From the NCBI RefSeq assembly GCF_001511835.1, contig NZ_LN997848.1:930001-994000 (forward strand): DNA of 64,000 bases, given 5' to 3'. The notes below the pieces were generated by a model. That model saw nothing but the letters and a program-made list of their open reading frames with translations. It did not search any database and was not told the origin of the DNA. Made by a program: the position numbers and the translations under genes. The stretch's first letter is position 1. Every line of letters starts with the position of its first letter. The DNA comes from Magnetospirillum sp. XM-1 (GTDB taxonomy: Bacteria > Pseudomonadota > Alphaproteobacteria > Rhodospirillales > Magnetospirillaceae). Shown here in pieces: positions 17,044 to 26,404 of the stretch.

Positions 17044-18051
17044 ATGCCGCCCCTTACCCGCCATCCCATCTTCTATTCGCCGACCCATCCCGGCAGCGAG
17101 GAGCTTGACGCCAACCAGCAAGCGCTGGTGGACGACATCAATCGGCGGTTGGCTTCAGGCGCGCTGACCATGGAGCGGGTTCCCTGCCTCTGCGGTAGCG
17201 ACGAGTTTGATATGGTCGCATCGCTGGATCGATACCGCATCGTCCAGGATACCGTTCTGTGCCGCAAATGCGGATTGATGCAGTCCCAGCCGCGGATGAC
17301 GGAAGAAAGCCTGATCTGGTTCTATGGCAGCGATGCCTATCGCGAGCTGTATGGCGGCGCTAGGCAACTGCCGCATACCCCGGACAAATTCGAGAGGCAG
17401 GCGCGTTCGTGCGCTTCGCGGGGGGAGGCCATCGCGGCCCATCTGGACCTGAGCTCCATCAATGCGGTTGCCGAAGTGGGGTGTGGGGCCGGCTGGAACC
17501 TGTGGAGCTTCCATCAGGCCGGCAAGCGGGTGATCGGCTGTGATTACAGCCCCGCCCTGACCGAAGCGGGGCGGGCCGCCGGCATGGACATTCGCCAGGG
17601 GGTGGCGGAACGCGCCTTGGCCGGCGAGACGGCGGATCTGCTGCTCCTGTCTCACGTGGTGGAACATTTCCGCGATCCGATCGGCGAGGTTCGGCAGCTT
17701 CTCTCCCTGCTGTCACCGCGTTACGTCTACATCGAAGTTCCCGACGTAGACTCGTTCTGCCTGGGAACGCTGCAATCGGCCCACAATTACACCTTCTCCA
17801 AGGCGACACTGGTTACGGCCATGGCAAAGGCCGGTCTGGCCGTCATGGCCGAGATTCCCAGGGGGATTCATTTCGCGATTCTCTTCCGGGTGGAGGCGCC
17901 CTCGGCGCCGCTTCCTGATCTTGGCGGGGAATATGCCCGCGTGGCGGCGGTGATCCGGCGGTATGAACGGCGTGAACGTATCAAGGGTTGGCTGGAAGGA
18001 CTGGGACTCCTTTCCGCGGCGCGTCGGATTGCCTCCTTGCTGCGCCGCTAA
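17044..18051 (+). CDS. Class I SAM-dependent methyltransferase with N-terminal zinc-ribbon-like motif
   Basis: A 335-residue methyltransferase. The N-terminal part carries CLC and CRKC cysteine pairs about 35 residues apart, similar to the putative zinc-binding domain of C-methyltransferases and related sugar enzymes. Motif I is AEVGCGAGWNLWSF near residue 143, and LLLSHVVEHF follows. It probably methylates a sugar of the repeat unit or a nucleotide sugar. The first 16 codons of the longest frame (from 16996) are excluded because ATG 17044 begins the usual N-terminus. It stands alone, 92 bases before asnB. Confidence 0.82.
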   Translation: MPPLTRHPIFYSPTHPGSEELDANQQALVDDINRRLASGALTMERVPCLCGSDEFDMVASLDRYRIVQDTVLCRKCGLMQSQPRMTEESLIWFYGSDAYRELYGGARQLPHTPDKFERQARSCASRGEAIAAHLDLSSINAVAEVGCGAGWNLWSFHQAGKRVIGCDYSPALTEAGRAAGMDIRQGVAERALAGETADLLLLSHVVEHFRDPIGEVRQLLSLLSPRYVYIEVPDVDSFCLGTLQSAHNYTFSKATLVTAMAKAGLAVMAEIPRGIHFAILFRVEAPSAPLPDLGGEYARVAAVIRRYERRERIKGWLEGLGLLSAARRIASLLRR

Positions 18052-18142
18052 TTCTCGACCGGCGCCCGGCCCGTTAAACGGGTGACATCGGTCCGGGAAC
18101 CGCGTAAAGAACCTTCCGTCGAACCTGAAGGATGGAACCGTC

Positions 18143-20023
18143 ATGTGCGGCATCGCTGGCGCCAGCGCAGCCGATCCGGCCACCCTGGCGTCTCTTCTCG
18201 CGCGCTTGGCCCATCGCGGCCCGGACGGCCAGGGACGCTGGACCGATCCGGAATGCGGCGTGGGGCTGGTTCACGCCCGGCTGGCGGTGATCGACTTGTC
18301 CGCCGCCGCCGCCCAGCCCATGGCATCGCCCTGCGGCCGTTGGGTGCTGGCCTATAACGGCGAGATCTACAACCACGCTCAACTTCGGGCGGAGTTGGAG
18401 GCCAAGGGCGAGCGCTTTTCCAGCGTCAGCGATACCGAGGTGCTGCTGCGCCTCCTGATGCGCGACGGGGTCGATTGTCTGGCGAAGTTGGTGGGCATGT
18501 TCGCCTTCGCCCTGTGGGACCGCCAGACGCGGCAATTGCTGCTGGCCCGCGACCGGGTGGGGATCAAGCCCCTGGTCTGGGCGGCGCTGCCCGACGGCGG
18601 GTTCGCCTTCGCCTCCGAGATTCACGCCCTGCGCGCCGTGCCGGGCATCGATCTGTCCCTGGATCGCGAGGCGCTGTCCGAATACCTCGCCTGTCTGTAC
18701 GTTCCGGCGCCCCGCACCATCCATGCCGGTATCCGCAAGCTGGCGCCCGGTTCGTGGCTGGCCTGGAGCCCGGGCAAGGCGGTCGAGATCGGATCCTGGT
18801 GGCGGCCGGTCTATGGTGGCGGCCGGCGCCCCGGCATCGAAGCGGCGGTCGAGGAATTGCTGCCGGTGCTGCGCCGGGCGGTGAAGGATTGCCTGGTCTC
18901 GGACGTGCCGGTGGGCTGCTTCCTGTCGGGGGGCATCGATTCCTCGGTGGTGGCCGCCCTGATGGCCGAGGCCGCCGCCGAGCCGGTGCGTACCTTCACC
19001 ATGACCTTCGACGAGGTCCATTACGATGAGCGGGACGCCGCCGCCCAAGTCGCCGCCCATGTGGGCAGCCGCCATGTGGAACTGCCCGCCTCGCCCGGTC
19101 TGGCCGACGGCCTGGACGCCATGATCGAGCGGTTCGGCGAGCCCTTCGGCAATCCCACCGCCCTGCTGGTCGGCGATCTGTCGCGCCTGGCCCGCCAGCA
19201 CGTCACCGTCGCCCTGGTGGGCGATGGCGGCGACGAGGTGTTTGCCGGCTATCCCCGCTATCAGGGGGGCTTGCTGGCCGAGAAGGTGCGCCTGCTGCCC
19301 GGCGTTCTGCGCCGCAACCTGCTGGCGCCCCTGGCCCGTCTTATCCCCGAGCGCAGCGACGGCCGCCACGCCTGGCGCCGGGCCCGCGAATTTCTGGCCA
19401 GCGTCGGGCTGGACGGCGCAGAAACCTACGCCGCCTGGGTGGAGTATTTCTCGCCCGCCGAACGTAGGGAGCTATTGCGGCTCGCGATGACGCCCACCAG
19501 CCCCATCGCGGCGCGCTATGGCGATGTGGTGTCGCGGGACGCCCTGGACGCCATGCAGGAAACCGATCTGGCTACTTTCCTGCCTGGAAACTTGCTGGCC
19601 TATGGCGACGCCATGAGCATGGCCCACGCCCTGGAACTACGCTTGCCGCTGCTCGACCATCGGGTGATCGAGGCGGCGGGACGGCTGGATGCCGGCCTGC
19701 GCTTTGCCGAGGGCAAGAAGACCCTGCTGCGGGCCGTGGCCCGCAAGCTGCTGCCCGGCTCCGTCGTCGACCGGCCCAAGCTGGGCTTCAATCCACCGCT
19801 CGGCATGTGGCTGCAAGGTCCCTTGAAGGCTATGGTTGCCGAGCGCCTGACGCCTAAGCGGCTGGAGGAATTGGGTCTGGCACCGCCCGCGGTGGCGGCC
19901 CTGCTGGCCGAACAGGCGGGCGGGCGGCGTGATCATTCCCTGAAGATCTGGTCGCTGCTGGTGCTCGAGTCCTGGGAGCGTGCCGCGCGTATGAATTCAA
20001 AGCCCATGGCAGTGCCGGCATGA
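18143..20023 (+). CDS. asnB: AsnB-type glutamine-dependent amidotransferase (first copy)
   Basis: A 626-residue asparagine-synthase-family enzyme. Cys2 of MCGIAG is the glutaminase nucleophile, RLAVIDLS and YNGEIYN belong to the class II glutaminase domain, and SGGIDSS (residues 262-268) is the ATP pyrophosphatase loop. In O-antigen clusters such enzymes (WbpS type) usually amidate uronic acids instead of making free asparagine; that role is inferred from context. AAGGA at 18128-18132 precedes the start. The stop overlaps the ligase-like gene (ATGA). A second copy lies at 37814-39697. Confidence 0.92.
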   Translation: MCGIAGASAADPATLASLLARLAHRGPDGQGRWTDPECGVGLVHARLAVIDLSAAAAQPMASPCGRWVLAYNGEIYNHAQLRAELEAKGERFSSVSDTEVLLRLLMRDGVDCLAKLVGMFAFALWDRQTRQLLLARDRVGIKPLVWAALPDGGFAFASEIHALRAVPGIDLSLDREALSEYLACLYVPAPRTIHAGIRKLAPGSWLAWSPGKAVEIGSWWRPVYGGGRRPGIEAAVEELLPVLRRAVKDCLVSDVPVGCFLSGGIDSSVVAALMAEAAAEPVRTFTMTFDEVHYDERDAAAQVAAHVGSRHVELPASPGLADGLDAMIERFGEPFGNPTALLVGDLSRLARQHVTVALVGDGGDEVFAGYPRYQGGLLAEKVRLLPGVLRRNLLAPLARLIPERSDGRHAWRRAREFLASVGLDGAETYAAWVEYFSPAERRELLRLAMTPTSPIAARYGDVVSRDALDAMQETDLATFLPGNLLAYGDAMSMAHALELRLPLLDHRVIEAAGRLDAGLRFAEGKKTLLRAVARKLLPGSVVDRPKLGFNPPLGMWLQGPLKAMVAERLTPKRLEELGLAPPAVAALLAEQAGGRRDHSLKIWSLLVLESWERAARMNSKPMAVPA

Positions 20024-21312
20024 CGATGCTCAAATTTTCCGATTGGCGCCGGGCTGCGGCCCGCCCCTGGGATGCATCCCACGGACTGGCTTTTGCCGCG
20101 TTGTTCGCGCCTGGCGTAGGCCTTTGGGCCCCCATGGGGCTGTCGCCGCTGTTCGCGCTGACCGCCCTGTTCGTGCTGGTCCATGGGTGGCGGGACAAGG
20201 TCTGGATGGCCTTTCCCCGTTCGCTGTCCGTCATTCTCGCTCTGATCTGCGGCTGGGCCGCCCTGACCTCGTTCTGGGCCGTTGATCCCGCCCGCTCGAT
20301 GTTTTCCGCCGCCCAGCTGGGCCTGAACACCTTTGCCGGTGTGGTCCTGGTCGGCGCCGCCCGGCGGCTCGACAACCAGGGTATCCGCCGCGTCGGCGCC
20401 GCGATGCTGGCCGGAATCGTGCTGGGCATGGTTCTGTTTGTCGTCGGTCTGGTGAGTGGCCGCAGGATCGCGGCGCTTCTGGTGTCCCTGGAGAGCGGGG
20501 ATTCCTATCCCTATCGTCTGGCGATTCAGGTGTTCAACCGGGGGGTCACCGTCACCGGTCTGATGGCGGTGCCCGTTTTGGCCATGCTGTGGGTCCAGGG
20601 GCGCCGGCGGGCGGCATCGGTGGCCGGATTGCTTGGGGTGGCCATGATGCTGGCGGCCAAGGCCCTGGCCACCAAGGTTCTGTTGGTCATCGATGTGTTG
20701 GCGCTGGTCGCGTTCCGCAGGCCGTCCCGGTCGATGGGGATCGGCCTGGGGGCGTTTCTCGCCTCGTTGGCAATCCTTGTCCCGTTGGGCACGTCCATGT
20801 TGCCGACGCCCCAGGTCAGCGCCGACTGGTCTTTCCTGCCATATTCGTCGCACCATCGCTTGACCATCTGGGGCTTCGTGACGGCCCGTATCCAGGAACG
20901 TCCCGTTCTGGGCTGGGGCATGGATTCCGCCCGCGCGATACCTGGCGGCGAAGATGACCAGATTGTATATTTCGAATATCCCCGGGGCAGCGGTAACCGT
21001 CTCCCTGTGACGGAGCAGAAGCTCCCCCTCCACCCCCATAACGCAGTGCTGCAATGGTGGCTGGAACTGGGGGGTGTTGGTGCCCTATTATTCGCCGTTC
21101 TGCTGGCGCGCCTGGGGCCGCTGGCCGTGGGGGCGGGCCGCTCGACGGCCTTGGCGGTCTGCGCGGGCGCCCTGGTGGTGGGGGTGACCGTCATTTCATC
21201 GGTCAGCTTCGGGTTTTGGCAAAGCTGGTGGCAATGCACCATGTGGCTTCTGGCGGCCTGGGCCACCGCCTTGGCACCCCTGTTGTCGCCCAGTCAAACG
21301 CGAGACGAGTAG
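20020..21312 (+). CDS. O-antigen ligase/Wzy_C-like membrane protein (first copy)
   Basis: A 430-residue protein with about ten to twelve membrane segments. The periplasmic signature lies late in the chain: ERPVLGWGMDSARAIPGG, then LPLHPHNAVLQWWLELGGVG, the histidine-containing PHN segment typical of WaaL/Wzy_C proteins. It would ligate polymer to lipid A core or another acceptor, or polymerise repeat units. The start overlaps the AsnB stop (ATGA); a second ATG two codons on is also possible. A clear paralogue sits at 42947-44230. Confidence 0.85.
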   Translation: MTMLKFSDWRRAAARPWDASHGLAFAALFAPGVGLWAPMGLSPLFALTALFVLVHGWRDKVWMAFPRSLSVILALICGWAALTSFWAVDPARSMFSAAQLGLNTFAGVVLVGAARRLDNQGIRRVGAAMLAGIVLGMVLFVVGLVSGRRIAALLVSLESGDSYPYRLAIQVFNRGVTVTGLMAVPVLAMLWVQGRRRAASVAGLLGVAMMLAAKALATKVLLVIDVLALVAFRRPSRSMGIGLGAFLASLAILVPLGTSMLPTPQVSADWSFLPYSSHHRLTIWGFVTARIQERPVLGWGMDSARAIPGGEDDQIVYFEYPRGSGNRLPVTEQKLPLHPHNAVLQWWLELGGVGALLFAVLLARLGPLAVGAGRSTALAVCAGALVVGVTVISSVSFGFWQSWWQCTMWLLAAWATALAPLLSPSQTRDE

Positions 21313-21317
21313 GTCAC

Positions 21318-21938
21318 ATGAGTTTTCCCGATCAGAGCTTTCCCCATATCGGCGGCTTTCTCGACGCTTATGCGGCGCAGGTGACCCGGGCGTTGGCGAC
21401 GGTCTCGCACGACGATCTGGCGGTGGCCGCCCGTCTTCTGACCGAGGCGCTGGCCGCCGACGCCCAGCTCTATGCCTGCGGCAATGGCGGGTCGGCGGCC
21501 ATCTCCAACCATCTGGTCTGCGACCACACCAAGGGCGTCTGCACCGATACGGGCCTGAAACCCCGCGTCCATTCGCTGTCGGCGACGGTGGAAATGTTGA
21601 CCGCCATCGCCAACGACATCGACTATGCCGAGGTGTTCTCGTACCAGCTGGGGCTGCTCGGCCGCAAAGGCGATGTGCTGATTACCATCAGTTCGTCGGG
21701 CAATTCGGAAAACGTGACGCGTGCTATCCTCAAGGCCCGCGAGATCGGCATGAAGTCCATCGCGCTCACCGGCTTCGAGGGCGGGCGGACGCGGGATCTG
21801 GCCGACGTGGCGCTGCACGTGGACGCCGACAATTACGGCGTGGTGGAGGATTGCCATCAGTCGCTGATGCATGTGCTGGCCCAGTATGTCCGCATGAGTC
21901 ACATGCCGGGCGATCTGGTCGCCCTGCGCCGGTTCTGA
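21318..21938 (+). CDS. SIS-domain phosphosugar isomerase (GmhA-like)
   Basis: A 206-residue SIS-fold protein. ACGNGGSAAISNHL near residue 50 and ITISSSGNSENV near residue 118 are the two phosphosugar-binding loops, as in sedoheptulose-7-phosphate isomerase. It could supply D-glycero-heptose for a core or repeat unit, but no gmhB or hldE-like partner is in the window, so a different phosphosugar is possible. Start ATG 21318 lies five bases after the ligase stop. Confidence 0.82.
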   Translation: MSFPDQSFPHIGGFLDAYAAQVTRALATVSHDDLAVAARLLTEALAADAQLYACGNGGSAAISNHLVCDHTKGVCTDTGLKPRVHSLSATVEMLTAIANDIDYAEVFSYQLGLLGRKGDVLITISSSGNSENVTRAILKAREIGMKSIALTGFEGGRTRDLADVALHVDADNYGVVEDCHQSLMHVLAQYVRMSHMPGDLVALRRF

Positions 21939-21948
21939 AGGCTTCGCC

Positions 21949-23055
21949 ATGGCTGCTCCCAAGGTTCTGTGCGTCGTCGGCGCCCGACCCAATTTCATGA
22001 AGATCGGGCCGGTCATCCTCGCGTTGAAGGAAGCCGGCTTGGCGGCGCCCCTGGTTCATACCGGCCAGCATTACGACGAGGCCATGAACGACCGGTTCTT
22101 CGCCGATCTGGGCCTGCCCCGGCCGGACGTGAACCTGGAAGTGGGCTCGGGCAGCCATGCCCAGCAGACCGCCGAGATCATGCGGCGCTTCGAGCCGGTG
22201 CTGGACGACATGGCGCCGCGGGCCCTGCTGGTGGTCGGCGACGTGAACTCCACCATCGCCTGCGCCCTGGTGGCGGCCAAGAAGGGCGTGACGGTGGTTC
22301 ACGTGGAGGCGGGCCTGCGATCCTATGATCGCGCCATGCCGGAAGAGATCAACCGGGTGCTGACCGACCAGATTTCCGATCTGCTGTTCACCACCGAGCG
22401 CGACGCCCTGGCTAATCTGACCCGCGAGGGCATCGACCCGGCCCGCGTGCATTTCGTCGGGAACGTGATGATCGACACCCTGGTGATGAACCGGCCCCGC
22501 GCCGTGCCGGCCGCCACGACCCTGGAAGCGGCGGGAGCGGCCTTCCGGACGGGCTACGCCCTGGTGACCCTGCATCGTCCGTCCAACGTGGACGATCCGG
22601 TAGTCCTGACCCGCCTGCTCGATACTCTGGCCGAAATCGCCCCACGGACGCCGCTGGTTTTCCCCATTCATCCCCGCACCCGGGCCAGGATCGAGGCGGC
22701 GGGGCTGATGGACCGCCTGAGCAACGCCAATACGGTCCTGCTGTCGCCCGCCGGCTATCTGGAGATGCTGGGGCTGATGGCGGGGGCCCGTCTGGTGGTC
22801 ACCGATTCCGGCGGCGTGCAGGAAGAAACCACCGCGCTGGGCGTACCCTGCATCACGGTGCGCGAGAATACCGAACGGCCAATCACGGTGACCGAGGGGA
22901 CCAATACGGTGGTCGGCACCGATCCCGCCCTGCTGCTGGCCGCGTGGCGCGAGGTCCTGGACAGCGGCGGAAAGCGTGGCCGGATTCCGGAATTCTGGGA
23001 CGGCAAGGCGGGCGAACGTATCGCCGCCGTCCTGGCGGAGCGCCTCTCCCCATAG
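21949..23055 (+). CDS. wecB: Non-hydrolysing UDP-N-acetylglucosamine 2-epimerase
   Basis: A 368-residue GT-B-fold epimerase. The chain begins KVLCVVGARPNFMKIGP and contains HTGQHYDEAMN, HVEAGLRSYDRAMPEE and TDSGGVQEETTALGVP, all characteristic of WecB/WbpI. It interconverts UDP-GlcNAc and UDP-ManNAc or acts on the 2,3-diacetamido analogue (WbpI role). The latter would fit the WbpB/WbpE/WbpD-like enzymes in this window. No UDP-ManNAc dehydrogenase is seen here. Confidence 0.93.
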   Translation: MAAPKVLCVVGARPNFMKIGPVILALKEAGLAAPLVHTGQHYDEAMNDRFFADLGLPRPDVNLEVGSGSHAQQTAEIMRRFEPVLDDMAPRALLVVGDVNSTIACALVAAKKGVTVVHVEAGLRSYDRAMPEEINRVLTDQISDLLFTTERDALANLTREGIDPARVHFVGNVMIDTLVMNRPRAVPAATTLEAAGAAFRTGYALVTLHRPSNVDDPVVLTRLLDTLAEIAPRTPLVFPIHPRTRARIEAAGLMDRLSNANTVLLSPAGYLEMLGLMAGARLVVTDSGGVQEETTALGVPCITVRENTERPITVTEGTNTVVGTDPALLLAAWREVLDSGGKRGRIPEFWDGKAGERIAAVLAERLSP

Positions 23056-23070
23056 GATCGAGCCGGACCC

Positions 23071-24909
23071 ATGCAGATGCTGAACCTGACCGTTGCCCCG
23101 GCATTGCTGCTCTCAGCGCTCGGCCTCGGCACCTGGGCGTTGCCGGGCATGGGAGCCGGGGTAAGGGCCTGCGTTGGGATCGCCCTGGTTTCCATGGCCT
23201 TGATGGTGGGCCATTCCGTCGCCGGCTTGCCCCTGGCGCCGCTGGCCTGGGGCCTGTTCGGCCTGGGGCTCGGCGGATTGTGGCGGTGCCGGCCGGTCCC
23301 GGCCGATCTGCTTCATCCGCTGCTCGTGTTCACCGCCGCTTTTTCCATCCTCGTCCTGGTCCGTGGTGGCGTGAGCTACGTCCCCTGGGGCGATGACGAG
23401 TTCATCAACTGGCTGACGCCGGCCAAGCAGCTGTTCCTGGCGCGCTGGCAATTCGCGCCCCATATCCTTTTTTCCAATCCATCCTATCCGCCGGCCTGGC
23501 CGGCGCTGCTGAGCCTGCCTTCGGTCCTGGCGGGGCGGTTCAGCCAGGATATGGCCGGGCTGGTTCCCTTCGCGCTGCACGTGGCCTTTCTCGGCCTGGT
23601 GTTCGACATCGCCCGGTCCCGTCTGGACCGCCTGAGTTCCTGGGGTTTCGTCCTGTTCGCCCTTGCCGTGGAGATCAGCTGGCGGCTTTTGCCCCTGAAC
23701 CTGTTGTCGGAGCAGCCCCAGGTCTATGCCGAAAGCGCGGTGTTCCTGCTGTTGCTGTGGACCGCCTGGGCCAAGGGGGAGGAGCGGCGGGGATTGTTGG
23801 CGGCCGCCGGTCTGATGGCGGCCCAGGGCTACCTGATCAAGGCGGCGGGGATCGTGGCGGTTCCCGCTCTTGCCCTGGCGGCGGCGTGGCCGCTGCTCTC
23901 CTGCTGGCGGGATTTGCGCCGCCGTCTGGCTCCCGCCGTCTTCGACATGATCCTCCTTGCCGCGCCGGTGGCGGCCGTCTACCTGATCTGGGCGCGTATG
24001 GCCCCTGGCAGCAGCTGCTCCACCAGCCTTGGCAGCTATCTGTCGGTGAAGGGGATTGCCGACCTTGCGGTCGACCGGGCCGGTCCCTTGTCCGAGTATG
24101 TCCGGGCGGTGGCCGCCTATTATGGCTCCTACAAGGTGCCGCTGAGTGTGGTCGCCCTGGCCGGGCTGGGCCTGGGGCTGGCGCGCGCCGCGTCGCGCGC
24201 CGCCATCCTCGCCGTGCTGGCCTATTTCGCCCTGTATCTCGGTGCGTTGTTCTGGAGCTACCAGACCTGCCCGGTGAACTTCAATTATTACCTGTCATCG
24301 CTGGAGCGCTATATCCTGGTGCCGCTCAGGGTGCTGCACGCCGTCGGCCTGATGGTGCTGGCCCTGGAACTGGCTCCGCGCCTGATCCGGCTTAGGGGCT
24401 ACACCGCCCTGGCGGGCGCCGCGATCCTGCTCCTGGCGGGGTGGCAAGCGTGGCGGCTTTCCCACGATCTGGCCGAGATCGGGCTGCGTGACAACGGCCG
24501 GGCCTTCGCCGCCACCGGCGAGGCGATCGTGGCCACGGAGCCGGCCTTGCGGCGGGCGCTGGCCAACCGCCCGGACAAGGCCCGCGTGCTGCAGCTGGCG
24601 GAATTCGGCTATCCCTATCCCCATTATCCCACCCGCCACTACCTGCTCAATTCCGACGGCGCGACACTGCCCTTCGAGTATTGCCTGGCGACGGGGTACG
24701 GCGAGTCCATCCGGTTCGCCGGCCTGGACTGCCCGTTTCCCAACCTTGACCAGGCGCTGGCCCGGTCCGACATCCTTTGGGCGCTTTCGCTGACCCCCGC
24801 TCTGGCCGACGCGGTCAGACCCTTCCTCGCCCCCGCCTGTCCGGCCGATTTCAGCGGAACGGTCCTGGTGAGAGGCGGCAGCGGCCGCTTCGCCTGCCCT
24901 TCGCCCTGA
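23071..24909 (+). CDS. GT-C-like polytopic membrane protein
   Basis: A 612-residue protein with about twelve membrane segments. Between the third or fourth helices comes SYVPWGDDEFINWLTPAKQLF (about residues 107-127), an acidic pair in the first large periplasmic loop as expected for GT-C catalytic sites, followed by SYPPAWPALL. The same DEF..WL and YP..WP arrangement recurs in the membrane protein at 33679-35499. The C-terminal 130 residues are soluble. It probably transfers a sugar from an undecaprenyl-linked donor in the periplasm. Family not named with confidence. Confidence 0.7.
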   Translation: MQMLNLTVAPALLLSALGLGTWALPGMGAGVRACVGIALVSMALMVGHSVAGLPLAPLAWGLFGLGLGGLWRCRPVPADLLHPLLVFTAAFSILVLVRGGVSYVPWGDDEFINWLTPAKQLFLARWQFAPHILFSNPSYPPAWPALLSLPSVLAGRFSQDMAGLVPFALHVAFLGLVFDIARSRLDRLSSWGFVLFALAVEISWRLLPLNLLSEQPQVYAESAVFLLLLWTAWAKGEERRGLLAAAGLMAAQGYLIKAAGIVAVPALALAAAWPLLSCWRDLRRRLAPAVFDMILLAAPVAAVYLIWARMAPGSSCSTSLGSYLSVKGIADLAVDRAGPLSEYVRAVAAYYGSYKVPLSVVALAGLGLGLARAASRAAILAVLAYFALYLGALFWSYQTCPVNFNYYLSSLERYILVPLRVLHAVGLMVLALELAPRLIRLRGYTALAGAAILLLAGWQAWRLSHDLAEIGLRDNGRAFAATGEAIVATEPALRRALANRPDKARVLQLAEFGYPYPHYPTRHYLLNSDGATLPFEYCLATGYGESIRFAGLDCPFPNLDQALARSDILWALSLTPALADAVRPFLAPACPADFSGTVLVRGGSGRFACPSP

Positions 24910-24921
24910 CGGCCTGCGCCG

Positions 24922-26400
24922 CTAGGGCGCCGGCTGGGCCGCCATGGCGGTGCGCATGGCATTGGCCATGATGGTGAGCGTTGGCGAGGCGGCGGGGCCG
25001 TCGGGAAACACCGTGGCGTCGCACAGATGGATGCCGGGCCGCAGGCAGCCGTCGGCGCCCAGGCCATGGGTGCCGTAGGGCAGGGTCCCGGCATAGTGGG
25101 AACTGGTCTTCTGGCGCAGCGGCGGCAGATTGGGGACCCGGAACCCTTTGAGGTGGAAGGCACGGCGCAGGGCCGGCCACAGGCCTTCGGGCAATCCCCC
25201 CGCCTGCCCCAGAGACAGGCGCAACGAGCCGTCGGCGGCCGATTGCATCCGCACCACCGAACCATGGTCCGAGTGCAGATAAAGCCGCCCGATCAGGACA
25301 TGCCGGCGCAGTAATCGGCCGAACGGTGCGGCCAACGGCCAAAGGATGCCGGGGACCAGGGATTGCCACAGGTGATCCATGGCGGGATAGACCTGAACCG
25401 TGGCGGCCGGCAGGGCCGGGTCGGCGGGCGTCACCGTGATGCAGGCGTTGGTCAGGCCGAAATATCCCTCTCCCCTCTCCGAGGTTCCGCCATGGGCGAG
25501 GATCGGGAAGGTGAAGACGGGATTGTCCAGCAGGTCCAAATATTCCAGGCCCGGCAGCGAGCGCAGCAGAATCTGTCCCGTTCCCAGGCATCCGGCGGCG
25601 ACCAGGATCAGGTCGAACGGTCCCGCTTCGCCCTCTTCCAGGGCCAGGGTCCGGGTGGCGAGGTCCATGGCCAGGACCCTGGCCGGCACGACCTTTGACA
25701 CCACGCCGCCCGCCACCATGCGGTCGATGGTCCGGGCGGCGGAATACACGGAATCGCGGGGGCAACCGGCCATGCAACCACCCGTGTAGGTGCAGCGCCG
25801 CGCCTCTCCGGGCCGGGTCTCCAGCGCCATGGCCGGCAGATTGGGGGTTAGGGTCAGGCCGCCCCCACCGCCCTCGGTTCCGGCCAGGGTGGCCATCAGG
25901 TCGCGCACGGCGGGAATCGGGCGGATGGGGGGGCGGCTGGACCCGGCATCGGGGGAGCACACTCCCATCTCCTCGGCGGCCCGGTCGTAGAACGGAGCCA
26001 GTTCGGCGGCCTCAACGGGCCAGCGGCGCAGTTCAGCCGGACCGAACCGTGCCGTCACGCCGCCCCAATGACGGGTCAGGCCGCCGCGCTCGCGGCTCTC
26101 CCACAGGCGGCCCCAGCCGGAGACCTCGATCCCCGGGCACTTGACCCCGAAATGGGTCTTGGGCGGAGGAAAGGCCAGACCGTAGCGCCGACGTGTCAGT
26201 CGGGCGAGTCGCCGCTGATAGTCGAAATCCGGGTCGGCCGATGGTGGCGGAAAGGGGGGGAACTCGGGGGGCTCGCGACGCTCGAACAGCCAGACCTCGG
26301 CATCGGGAAAGCTGCGCTCGACGCCCAGCAAGGCGCCGGCCGCGGCCGCGCCGGAACCGATGACGGCAATGCGTGGCGATGGCCCGGCGCCCGGCGTCAT
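24922..26400 (-). CDS. GMC-family FAD-dependent oxidoreductase
   Basis: A 492-residue flavoprotein with IAVIGSGAAAAGALLG at residues 11-26 (FAD dinucleotide-binding loop), the middle RARVLAMDL/LILVAAGCLGTGQILLRS region of GMC enzymes, and a C-terminal signature GTLPYGTHGLGADGCLRPG followed by SPTLTIMANAMRTA. It should oxidise an alcohol, most simply a sugar hydroxyl, using FAD. There is no signal peptide, so it acts in the cytoplasm. It ends the minus-strand operon with GT2, aminotransferase and two methyltransferases, and converges on the GT-C-like gene 13 bases away. The context suggests sugar oxidation before amination, but this is inference. Confidence 0.85.
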   Translation of the reverse strand: MTPGAGPSPRIAVIGSGAAAAGALLGVERSFPDAEVWLFERREPPEFPPFPPPSADPDFDYQRRLARLTRRRYGLAFPPPKTHFGVKCPGIEVSGWGRLWESRERGGLTRHWGGVTARFGPAELRRWPVEAAELAPFYDRAAEEMGVCSPDAGSSRPPIRPIPAVRDLMATLAGTEGGGGGLTLTPNLPAMALETRPGEARRCTYTGGCMAGCPRDSVYSAARTIDRMVAGGVVSKVVPARVLAMDLATRTLALEEGEAGPFDLILVAAGCLGTGQILLRSLPGLEYLDLLDNPVFTFPILAHGGTSERGEGYFGLTNACITVTPADPALPAATVQVYPAMDHLWQSLVPGILWPLAAPFGRLLRRHVLIGRLYLHSDHGSVVRMQSAADGSLRLSLGQAGGLPEGLWPALRRAFHLKGFRVPNLPPLRQKTSSHYAGTLPYGTHGLGADGCLRPGIHLCDATVFPDGPAASPTLTIMANAMRTAMAAQPAP

Positions 26401-26404
26401 CGGC

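Noticed and set aside
18070..18082. CCCGTT-A-AACGGG palindrome upstream of asnB, as an operator
   Set aside because: Short, seen once, and with no promoter pair next to it; also a CCTTC/GAAGG pairing near the ribosome binding site was too weak to list.
21318..21938. Naming the SIS protein gmhA outright
   Set aside because: The phosphosugar loops match the family, but no other heptose gene is present, so the name is not given.
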